Made by a program: the position numbers and the translations under genes. From Massilia sp. TS11 (GTDB lineage Bacteria; Pseudomonadota; Gammaproteobacteria; Burkholderiales; Burkholderiaceae_D): a stretch of 64,000 nucleotides of DNA. Location of the stretch: contig NZ_JAKLTS010000009.1 in NCBI RefSeq assembly GCF_022012445.1, positions 124,001 through 188,000 on the forward strand. Reading direction: 5' to 3'. This document shows positions 1 through 7,565 of this stretch, in pieces. Each line of letters opens with the position of its first letter. Within the stretch, counting starts at the first letter, position 1. The notes beneath the pieces are model-generated. The model was not told the DNA's origin and made no database searches. It saw only the letters and a program-made list of their open reading frames with translations.

Positions 1-163
1 GCCCCAGCACCTGCTCGCTCTCGTCCAGATTATCGGGCGCGATGCCGTGCGCCGAAGTCGGATTACTCGTATAGCTCGTCACTTCCGGCGTCAGCAGCAG
101 CAGGTCGAGCACTTTCTCCTCCACGGCCGGCGGGCACAGGAGGGTCAGACACAATTCATTCAT
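1..163 (-). CDS. DUF3240-family protein (partial, cut by window edge)
   Basis: The visible 54 residues begin MNELCLTLLCPPAVEEKV and continue through LLLLTPEVTSYTSNPTSAHG. This resembles DUF3240, a family of roughly 100-residue cytoplasmic proteins that usually sit directly after czcA-type pump genes; their function is not established. The ATG at 163 lies inside the end of the upstream pump gene (8-bp overlap), so the two are probably translationally coupled. The C-terminus lies beyond position 1. Identification rests on the N-terminal motif and on operon position. Confidence 0.75.
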   Translation of the reverse strand, partial: MNELCLTLLCPPAVEEKVLDLLLLTPEVTSYTSNPTSAHGIAPDNLDESEQVLG

Positions 164-3100
164 GGGACACCTCGTGTTTCGGGAAGGCGAACTGACGGTA
201 CAGGATCGGCAGCAGCATCAGGGTCAGGGCGGTGGCGGTGATCAGACCGCCGATCACGACGATGGCCAGCGGGCGCTGGATCTCGGAACCGGGGCCGCTG
301 GCAAACAGCAGCGGCACCAGACCGAAGGCCGTGATCGCGGCCGTCATCATCACCGGACGCAGGCGGCGCAAGGCCCCCTGCAGCACCACCTCGCCGATCG
401 GCAGGCCTTCGCTATGCAGCTGGTTGAAGTAGGACACCAGCATCACCCCGTTCAGCACCGCGATGCCGAGCAGCGCGATGAAGCCGACCGAAGCCGGCAC
501 CGACAGGTACTCGCCGCTGACCCACAGCGCCACCACGCCGCCGACCAGGGCGAACGGGATGTTCGACAGGATCAGCAGGGCCTGGCGCACCGAGCCGAAG
601 GTGGAGAACAGCAGCACGAAGATCAGGCCGAGGGCCACCGGCACCACCACCGCCAGACGGGCGGCGGCACGCTGCTGGTTCTCGAACTGGCCGCCCCAGG
701 TGATGCTGTAGCCGGTCGCCAGCGGCAGCTGCTTGGCGATCAGGGCCTTGGCATCCTCGACGAAGCCAACCAGGTCGCGCCCGGCCACGTTCGCGATCAC
801 CACGCTGTAACGGCTGCCCATTTCGCGGTCGATCTTGACCGGACCGTCAGCCCGTTCCAGCGTGGCCACGCTGGTCACCGGCACGCTCTGGCCGTCGCGC
901 GTGGTCAGGCGCAGGGCCGCGAATTCGGCCGGCGACAGGCGCACCACTTCCTGGCCGCGGATGATGATCGGCACGCGCCGGTTACCCTCGATGACGGCGC
1001 CCGCGCGCTGGCCTTCGATCTGCACGCGCAACGCGTCCTGCACCTCCTCCACCGACAGGCCAAAGCGGCCGGCGGCCAGGCGGTCGACGGCCACGCGCAG
1101 GTACTGCATGCCGTCGTTTTCGATCGTGTACACGTCCTGGTGGCCGGGCACGGTCTTGAGCAGGGCCGCCACCTTGGCCGCGTAGTCGTTCAGCTGCGCC
1201 AGGTCGGGGCCGTAGATCTTCACGGCCAGGTCGCCGCGCACGCCGATGATCATCTCGGACACGCGCATCTCGATCGGCTGGGTGAAGCTGTAGTGGATGC
1301 CGGGGATCGGATCGAGCACCTTGCGCAGCGCGTCGAGCAGCTCCTCCTTCGACTTCTGGCGCCACTGGCCGCGCGGCTTGAGCTGCAGGAAGGTGTCGGT
1401 CTGGTTCAAGCCCATCGGATCGAGACCGATTTCATCCGAGCCGACCCGCGCCACGATGCCCGTCACTTCGGGCACGCCCTGCAGGATGGCCTGCTGGATC
1501 TTCATGTCCAGCGCCACGCTCTCCTCGAGCGAAATCGAAGGCAGCTTTTCGATGCCGACGATGACGTCGCCTTCATCCATGGTGGGCATGAAGGCCTTGC
1601 CGACCTGGGTGTAGAGCAGCACCGCCAGCAGCAGCAGCACGCCGGCGCCGGCCGCAACCAGCTTCGGACGCGCCAGGCCCCAGCGCAGGGCCGGGGTGTA
1701 CAGGGCCGCCAGCTTGCGCGGCAGCCAGGGATCGTCGTGGCTGGCGTGGCCAAGCAGGTAGGACGACAGCACCGGGATCACGGTCAGCGACAGCAGCAGC
1801 GAACCAAACAGCGCGAACACGATGGTCAGCGCCACCGGGGCGAAGAATTTGCCCTCCAGGCCCTGCAGGGTCAGCAACGGCAGGAAGACCGTGATGATGA
1901 TCAGGATGCCGGAGGTGACCGGGGCCGCCACTTCACGCACGGCGCGGTAGATCGTGTGCAGGCGCGGCAGCCGGCCCGCACTGGGGTCGGTGGCCAGGCG
2001 CTGCACGATGTTCTCGACCACCACCACGGCCGCATCGACCAGCATGCCGATGGCGATCGCCAGACCGCCCAGGCTCATCAGATTGGCCGACATATGAAAC
2101 AGGCGCATCATGATGAAGGTGACCAGGGCCGCCAGCGGCAGCACCAGCGCCACCGTCAGGGCCGCGCGCAGATTACCGAGGAAAAGCACGAGCAGCACCA
2201 GCACCAGGGCGGTCGCTTCGAGCAGGGCCGAGGACACCGTGCCGACAGCCTTTTCCACCAGCGAGGCGCGGTTGTAGAAGGCTTTGATCTGCACGCCCTT
2301 GGGCAGGGTCTTGGCCAGCGCGGCCAGCTTCTGTTCGACGCCGTCGACCACCTGCTGGGCATTGGCGCCGGCCAGACCGAGCACCAGGCCTTCGACCGCC
2401 TCGGCGCGTCCGCTCTGGGTCACGGCGCCGTAGCGCGTGACGGCGCCACTGCGCACCTCGGCCAGGTCGGCCACGCGCACCGTCAGGCCATTGCGGTTGG
2501 CGACCACGATGGCGCGCAGGTCGTCCAGATTGCGCACCGCGCCTTCGGTCCGCACCAGCAGCACTTCGCCGCCTTCGGCCAGGCGGCCGGCGCCATCGTT
2601 ACGGTTGTTGGCGTCGATCGCTTCGCGCAGCTGCGCCAGGCTGATGCCGTGCGCGGCCAGCTTGAGCGGGTCGGGCACGACTTCGAGCGCGCGCACCACG
2701 CCGCCGAGGGCATTCACATCGGCCACGCCGGGCACCGTGCGCAGCACCGGACGGATGGTCCAGTCGAGCAGCGCGCGCCGCTGTTCCAGGCTCATGTCGG
2801 GCGCCTCGACGGTGAACATATACATCTCGCCGAGCGGGGTGGTGATCGGCGCCATGCCGCCGCTGATCCCGGATGGCAGCGCGTCGCCCAGGCCGGCCAG
2901 ACGTTCGGCCACCTGCTGGCGCGCCCAGTAGATGTCGGTGCCGTCTTCAAAATCGATGGTCACGTCGACCAGGCCGTACTTGGTCACGGAGCGCAGCAGC
3001 CGCGTATGCGGAATGCCGAGCATCTCGACCTCGATCGGCACGGCGATGCGCGCTTCCACTTCCTCCGGCGTCATGCCGGGGGCTTTCATGATGACCTTCA

Positions 3101-3239
3101 CCTGGGTGCTCGAGACATCCGGGAAGGCGTCGATCGGCAGGCCGTTCCAGGCCATCCAGCCAGCACCGGCCAGCAGCACGGTGGCGAGCAGCATGAACAG
3201 GCGCTGGGCCAGCGCAAATTGCACTATCCTGGCGAGCAT
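156..3239 (-). CDS. czcA: CzcA/CusA-family heavy-metal efflux RND permease
   Basis: A 1027-residue inner-membrane pump of the HME-RND family, which exports divalent or monovalent metal ions from periplasm or cytoplasm by proton antiport. It has the expected architecture: an N-terminal helix (residues about 12-30), a large periplasmic loop, a central membrane block, a second large loop and a C-terminal membrane block. The proton-relay helix reads GMLVDAAVVVVENI, with the Asp and Glu typical of this family. The length is normal (CusA about 1047, CzcA about 1063). The gene starts 1 nt after the stop of the adaptor gene and overlaps the DUF3240 gene. The metal (Zn/Co/Cd or Cu/Ag) cannot be told from what I can see. 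The symbol denotes family, not proven substrate. Confidence 0.93.
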   Translation of the reverse strand: MLARIVQFALAQRLFMLLATVLLAGAGWMAWNGLPIDAFPDVSSTQVKVIMKAPGMTPEEVEARIAVPIEVEMLGIPHTRLLRSVTKYGLVDVTIDFEDGTDIYWARQQVAERLAGLGDALPSGISGGMAPITTPLGEMYMFTVEAPDMSLEQRRALLDWTIRPVLRTVPGVADVNALGGVVRALEVVPDPLKLAAHGISLAQLREAIDANNRNDGAGRLAEGGEVLLVRTEGAVRNLDDLRAIVVANRNGLTVRVADLAEVRSGAVTRYGAVTQSGRAEAVEGLVLGLAGANAQQVVDGVEQKLAALAKTLPKGVQIKAFYNRASLVEKAVGTVSSALLEATALVLVLLVLFLGNLRAALTVALVLPLAALVTFIMMRLFHMSANLMSLGGLAIAIGMLVDAAVVVVENIVQRLATDPSAGRLPRLHTIYRAVREVAAPVTSGILIIITVFLPLLTLQGLEGKFFAPVALTIVFALFGSLLLSLTVIPVLSSYLLGHASHDDPWLPRKLAALYTPALRWGLARPKLVAAGAGVLLLLAVLLYTQVGKAFMPTMDEGDVIVGIEKLPSISLEESVALDMKIQQAILQGVPEVTGIVARVGSDEIGLDPMGLNQTDTFLQLKPRGQWRQKSKEELLDALRKVLDPIPGIHYSFTQPIEMRVSEMIIGVRGDLAVKIYGPDLAQLNDYAAKVAALLKTVPGHQDVYTIENDGMQYLRVAVDRLAAGRFGLSVEEVQDALRVQIEGQRAGAVIEGNRRVPIIIRGQEVVRLSPAEFAALRLTTRDGQSVPVTSVATLERADGPVKIDREMGSRYSVVIANVAGRDLVGFVEDAKALIAKQLPLATGYSITWGGQFENQQRAAARLAVVVPVALGLIFVLLFSTFGSVRQALLILSNIPFALVGGVVALWVSGEYLSVPASVGFIALLGIAVLNGVMLVSYFNQLHSEGLPIGEVVLQGALRRLRPVMMTAAITAFGLVPLLFASGPGSEIQRPLAIVVIGGLITATALTLMLLPILYRQFAFPKHEVSHE

Positions 3240-3240
3240 C

Positions 3241-4350
3241 TCACTCTCCCTTGGCGGACAGCCAGGCGCCCTTCAGGGCCACCACGCCGCTGATCGCGAC
3301 CTGCTCGCCCTCCTTCAGCGGTCCCTGCACCTGCACGCGCTGGCCGCCGCTGGCCTTCACGCCGACGGCGCGCGCCTCGAAGCCATCGCGCGTGCGCACG
3401 AACACATAGGCCTGGCCGCCATCATGGGCCACGGCCGCCAGCGGCAGGTCCCAGCCATCCTTGCTGGCGCCGACCGGCAGTTCCACCTGCACCATCTCGC
3501 CGGCGCGCAGGCCGCTGCCTTCGACCACGGCGCGCAGCATCAGGCTCTGGCTGCCCGGCGTGACGCTCGGCGCCATGCCCTGCACGCGTGCCGTCGCCGT
3601 GCGGCCGCTGACCAGCACGCGCGTGCCCGCGGTCCAGGCGGCGGCCACGCTGGCCGGCAGCTGAATATCGAGCACCTGGGCACTGCCGCTGCTGATGCTC
3701 AGCAGCGCGGTGCCCGCTTCCACCCGCTGGCCGGGGCGCAGCGCCAGGGCGCCGACGGTGCCGGCGCGCGGCGCGGCCAGCAGCACGCTGCCCTCGGCCT
3801 GGCCGCTTTTCAGCAGCGCGCTGATGGCGCCCTGCCCCATGCCAGCCAGACGCAGCGCGGCCGTGGCCTGCTGCTGTGTGGCCTGGGCCTCGGCCAAAGC
3901 GGCCTGGGCTTCCTGCAGGCGGCGCTGGGCGATGATGCCTTCTTCGAACAGCTGCTGTTCGCGCTGGGCCTGGGTGCGCGCCAGCTGCAGGCGGCTCTGA
4001 GCCTGCACGGCCTGCAGCTGCCACTGGCCGAGTTCTGGGCTGGCCAGGCGCAGCAGCGGCGCACCGGCCTTCACGGTCTGGAAGGGCTGCACCAGCACCT
4101 GGGCCACCATGGCCGGCAGGGGGGCGCTGACGATCTGTTCGGCTTCGGGCGCGGCCATCACCTGGGCCGGATAGCTGGCGCGCACGCCCTGGGCCTGGGC
4201 CGACAGCGGGGCGAGCTGGATGCCGAGCGCCTTGATCTGGGCGTCGGCGACTTTAAAGGCGGGGCTGGGACCGGCGGCGAAGGCCGGCATGGCAAATACA
4301 CAGGCCAGCGCGCACAGACGCGCGCGGGCACTCACGATGGGGAAGTTCAT
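3241..4350 (-). CDS. czcB: RND efflux periplasmic adaptor subunit (CzcB-like)
   Basis: Membrane-fusion protein linking the RND pump to an outer-membrane channel. The chosen ATG at 4350 gives a signal peptide (MNFPIVSARARLCALACVFA, then MPAFAA) and has an AGGA ribosome site 8 nt upstream; a longer reading from 4386 would bury the signal peptide. The middle is an Ala/Gln-rich coiled-coil hairpin (about residues 110-170) flanked by lipoyl and beta-barrel segments. At about 369 residues it is a compact member of the CzcB family and lacks an obvious His-rich metal-binding N-terminus. It is followed after 1 nt by the pump gene, so the two are one transcription unit. Confidence 0.88.
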   Translation of the reverse strand: MNFPIVSARARLCALACVFAMPAFAAGPSPAFKVADAQIKALGIQLAPLSAQAQGVRASYPAQVMAAPEAEQIVSAPLPAMVAQVLVQPFQTVKAGAPLLRLASPELGQWQLQAVQAQSRLQLARTQAQREQQLFEEGIIAQRRLQEAQAALAEAQATQQQATAALRLAGMGQGAISALLKSGQAEGSVLLAAPRAGTVGALALRPGQRVEAGTALLSISSGSAQVLDIQLPASVAAAWTAGTRVLVSGRTATARVQGMAPSVTPGSQSLMLRAVVEGSGLRAGEMVQVELPVGASKDGWDLPLAAVAHDGGQAYVFVRTRDGFEARAVGVKASGGQRVQVQGPLKEGEQVAISGVVALKGAWLSAKGE

Positions 4351-4430
4351 GGTCAATCCTGAAAGCAGGCCCGCCACGGCGGGCACACAGCGGAAGCAGC
4401 CCGGTACGGGCTACACGGCGTTAGCAGCTT

Positions 4431-4802
4431 TCAGGCCAGACGCGGGGGACGGAACAGGCCGCGCGGCTCGGTTTGCGAGCTGGCCAGGGCGGGCGGCAGC
4501 GCCGGCACGATGGCCATCACCACCCCGGCCAGGGCCAGAGTCTGCTGGCTGGGCAGCGCGGTCGGCAGCTGGCCGGCCGCGTGCAGCAGATGGTGTTCGA
4601 GTGCGCCCAGGGATTCGTGTTTGACGCCGCCGGCCAGCAATTGCAGCGGCGGGTGGCCATGGTCGGCCAGCAGCGGGGCCGGGGCCTCGCTGTGTGCAAT
4701 CTCATGCGCGAGCCAGCGGCCGCCCATCACGCTGCCCAGGCTGCTGGCAAACACCAGCGCCAGCATCAGGCAGGCGACAATACGGCGAAAATGGGCGTTC
4801 AT
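4431..4802 (-). CDS. small exported His-containing protein at head of czc-like operon (CzcI-like)
   Basis: 123 residues with an N-terminal hydrophobic segment (about 8-25) that looks like a signal peptide or anchor. A His-containing central part follows (HEIAHSE, HGHP, ALEHHLLH), then a second hydrophobic stretch and the C-terminal motif GLFRPPR. Small proteins of this kind, ending in a PPR-type motif, commonly precede czcCBA genes and are annotated CzcI or unknown; a regulatory or metal-sensing role is only presumed. It lies 80 bp upstream of the adaptor gene. In many relatives an outer-membrane factor gene (czcC) comes between the two, and it is absent here. Function not recognised with certainty. 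Confidence 0.6.
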   Translation of the reverse strand: MNAHFRRIVACLMLALVFASSLGSVMGGRWLAHEIAHSEAPAPLLADHGHPPLQLLAGGVKHESLGALEHHLLHAAGQLPTALPSQQTLALAGVVMAIVPALPPALASSQTEPRGLFRPPRLA

Positions 4803-4871
4803 GCTGTCATTACACGCGATCGGCAGGATTCATACCGATATGGTAACGGATTTCGCACAAACAAGTTAGTC

Positions 4872-6026
4872 TCAGTTCACCCGCCGCAGGGAGGAAATCT
4901 GGCCGCTGAGGGAACCGAGCGAGGCATAGCGACCCGGTCCGTAGACGACGCACTGGCCGCCGAAATCGCCGTGCACGCAGAACTCCCAGGTACCGTAGTG
5001 GACGATGATCGAGAAGGCGCGGTCGTTGAAGTCGTATTCGGTCAGCGTGCGCACGTCACGCTTGAGCGGCACCCGGGCGCCGCGGAAATCAGGCTGGGAG
5101 AACAGCTCGACATCGCCTTCGTAGCGGCCGGGCCCGCCCGAGCTGGCCACCTGGCGCACCGAGCTGATCGCGCGGTACAGGCTGCCGTCGAGGCTGCGGT
5201 ACTGGCCCGGACCGAGAATGCGGCACATGCCGCGGTAGTAAGCATCGACGCAGAATTCCCAGGTGCCCTGCTGGATCAGGATCGACTGGGCCGTGTCATT
5301 GAAGCCGAGCGGCACCAGATCGGGCGTGTCGCCGCGCACGGCCACCGAGCGCCCGCGCATATTCTCGTCCTGGAACATCAGCAGCGGCACCGAGGGGTCG
5401 AAGCGCGGCGGCGGATTGCGGTCCTCGTCCGGGGCCACCATGCGCGCCGAGGAGATTACGCCATTGAGCGCGCCCAGATCGGCATAGCGGCCCGGGCCCA
5501 GCGTGCGGCAGGCGCCGCGGAAATCGGCGTCGACACAGAACTGCCAGGTGCCGTCCTCGATGACGAGGCTGCGCGCGCGGTCGTTAAAGCCGATCTGCAC
5601 GAAGTCCGGGGTGTCGCGCACGATGCGCGTGGAGTTGCCGTTCAGCCCAGGCTGGGCGAAGAACTCGACCAGGCCGCGCCGGCCCTCGTAGCGGCGCCAG
5701 CTGCCCGGATGGCGGCCGGTGCCGACTTCGCGCGCCGAGGAAATCTGGTTATTGAAGCGCTCCAGGTTCGGATACTCGCCGCGCTCGAACACCACGCACT
5801 CGCCGCGGAATTCGGCATCGACGCAGATTTCCCAGCGCCCCGAGCGCACCACCAGGCTGCTGGCGCGGTCATTGAAGCCCAGATCGGACAGATTCGGCGT
5901 CACTTCGCGCAGGGTCACCTCGCGGCCGCGGAAATGGTCGCGTGAATACAGCGTGATCTCGCCGGCCTGGGCCGCGAGCTGGCCCAGCCACAACATCCCG
6001 AGAACGATCGCAAGGCGCTGCAACAT
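4872..6026 (-). CDS. secreted protein with four beta/gamma-crystallin domains
   Basis: 384 residues: a signal peptide (about 1-21), then four tandem beta/gamma-crystallin domains at roughly 22-102, 117-198, 213-295 and 304-384. Each has two Greek-key motifs. The first motif of each carries the FND-x-x-x-S signature (residues 51, 147, 242 and 333). The second carries a degenerate x-ISS motif (FNNQISS at 91, GVISS at 189, RAISS at 285, GQISS at 375). In microbial members the N/D-N/D-x-x-S/T-S signature binds calcium. Cys pairs recur in each domain (e.g. ICVD and ECVV), suggesting disulfides. It is transcribed away from the MATE gene and ends 69 bp before the metal operon. Substrate and role are unknown; an extracellular calcium-stabilised structural protein is the simplest reading. 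Confidence 0.85.
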   Translation of the reverse strand: MLQRLAIVLGMLWLGQLAAQAGEITLYSRDHFRGREVTLREVTPNLSDLGFNDRASSLVVRSGRWEICVDAEFRGECVVFERGEYPNLERFNNQISSAREVGTGRHPGSWRRYEGRRGLVEFFAQPGLNGNSTRIVRDTPDFVQIGFNDRARSLVIEDGTWQFCVDADFRGACRTLGPGRYADLGALNGVISSARMVAPDEDRNPPPRFDPSVPLLMFQDENMRGRSVAVRGDTPDLVPLGFNDTAQSILIQQGTWEFCVDAYYRGMCRILGPGQYRSLDGSLYRAISSVRQVASSGGPGRYEGDVELFSQPDFRGARVPLKRDVRTLTEYDFNDRAFSIIVHYGTWEFCVHGDFGGQCVVYGPGRYASLGSLSGQISSLRRVN

Positions 6027-6156
6027 GATGAGTTCCTAGTATTCAGTTGGCGCTATTGTGAAGTTTCCGCGATCGGAATACCAGCCTCGCAACGGTGATA
6101 GATGTAACAATTTCCTTCCACCGCTAGAATGGACGCTTTTCCGCTTGCCGCCGTCC

Positions 6157-7539
6157 ATGCCCACCCCTGCCGCCCGCCTGCTGCGCGAAGTCCGATCGAT
6201 CTGGCAACTGGCCTGGCCGATGCTGGTTGGCCAGCTGGCCACGGTCGGCATGGGCGTGGCCGATGTGGCCATGACCGGCCACGCCAGCGCCACCGAACTG
6301 GCTGCGGCCGCGCTCGGCGCCTCGGTCTGGTCGATCATCCAGGTCACCGTCAGCGGCACCATGATGTCGATGAACACCCTGGTCGCGCACGAGGTCGGGG
6401 CCGCGCGCTTCGGCCGTATTCCGCATCTGGTGCGCCAGGGCCTGTGGAAGGCGCTGGCCATCGGCCTGGCCTGCGCCCTGCTGGTGAATCTGGCCGCGCT
6501 CGTGTTTGACTATCTGTCGCTGGAGGCGGAGGTCAATGCGCGCGCCAGCCAGTTCCTGCACATCATCAGCCTCGGCATGCCGCCGTATGCGCTGTACCGC
6601 GCCCTGTACGGCTATGCCACCAGCATCAACCAGACCAAGCCGCTGATGCTGATCGCGCTCGGCGGCCTGGCCTACAACGTGCTGATCAACTGGGTCTTCA
6701 TCTTCGGCCACTGGGGTGCGCCGGCGCTCGGTGCGCTCGGCTGCGCGATCGGCACCGCCAGCGGCCTGTGGCTGATGCTACTGGTGCTGCTGTGGTGGAT
6801 CCGGCGCGCCGAGGCCTTCAAGCCCAGCTATCCGTTCAGCCACTGGGAAGGCCCGCGCTGGGCCGAGATCCGCCCGATGCTGCGCCTGGGCCTGCCGATC
6901 GGGATCACCTATTTTGCCGAGGTGTCGGCGTTTGGCGCCGTGTCCCTGCTGGTGGCGCGCTTCGGCGTGGTCGAGGTCGGCGCCCACCAGATCGCCCTGA
7001 ATTTCATCTCGCTCGTGTTCATGGTGCCGCTGTCCTTCGGCATCGCCCTGATCACCCGGGTCGGCCAGGCCCTGGGCGAAGGCGACCCGCGCCGCGCCCG
7101 CTTTGTCAGCTGGACCGGGGTCGCCATGTGCCTCGGTTTCGCCGCCCTGTCGGCCCTGGCCATGGCTGCGCTGCGCTGGCAGATCGCGGCCGCCTACACC
7201 AGTGATCTGGCGGTGCAGGCCCTGTGCGTCGAGCTGCTGCTGCTCGGCGCCCTGTTCCAGCTGTCCGACGCCACCCAGTGCGCGACCTCGTGCGCGATCC
7301 GCGGCTACCAGGTCACGCGCCAGCCGATGCTGATCCAGGTGCTGGCCTTCTGGGTCGTGGCGCTGCCGGTCGGCATCTGGCTCGGCTGGGCGCCGGCCTG
7401 GCTGCCCTTCGCCCCGCCCGCCCCGCTGGGCGCGCGCGGCTTCTGGATCGGCCTCGTGCTCGGCCTCAGCGTGGCCGCCATCTTGTTGAGTTTTGCGCTA
7501 TTCCGCCTCGCCCGGAAGCGGGCACATCTGATACATTGA
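6157..7539 (+). CDS. MATE-family multidrug/cation antiporter (NorM-like)
   Basis: 460 residues with about 12 predicted membrane helices in two homologous halves, the hallmark of multidrug and toxic compound extrusion exporters driven by Na+ or H+. The start MPTPAARLLREVR at 6157 is preferred over an upstream in-frame ATG at 6058, because the extra 33 residues are polar, unlike the family, and lie in the divergent promoter region. The first helix begins WPMLVGQLATVGMGVADVAM, typical of NorM/YdhE. The gene is divergent from the crystallin gene and 26 bp upstream of the S9 peptidase gene. Substrates cannot be inferred. Confidence 0.9.
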   Translation: MPTPAARLLREVRSIWQLAWPMLVGQLATVGMGVADVAMTGHASATELAAAALGASVWSIIQVTVSGTMMSMNTLVAHEVGAARFGRIPHLVRQGLWKALAIGLACALLVNLAALVFDYLSLEAEVNARASQFLHIISLGMPPYALYRALYGYATSINQTKPLMLIALGGLAYNVLINWVFIFGHWGAPALGALGCAIGTASGLWLMLLVLLWWIRRAEAFKPSYPFSHWEGPRWAEIRPMLRLGLPIGITYFAEVSAFGAVSLLVARFGVVEVGAHQIALNFISLVFMVPLSFGIALITRVGQALGEGDPRRARFVSWTGVAMCLGFAALSALAMAALRWQIAAAYTSDLAVQALCVELLLLGALFQLSDATQCATSCAIRGYQVTRQPMLIQVLAFWVVALPVGIWLGWAPAWLPFAPPAPLGARGFWIGLVLGLSVAAILLSFALFRLARKRAHLIH

Positions 7540-7565
7540 CTCTTTTCCCACCCCACCACCACACC

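Noticed and set aside
162..3293. Long open frame of over 1000 codons antisense to the CzcA-like gene
   Set aside because: Its product is Gln/His/Arg-rich with no domain or ribosome site. Such frames are expected opposite GC-rich genes, and the minus-strand pump is complete and conserved.
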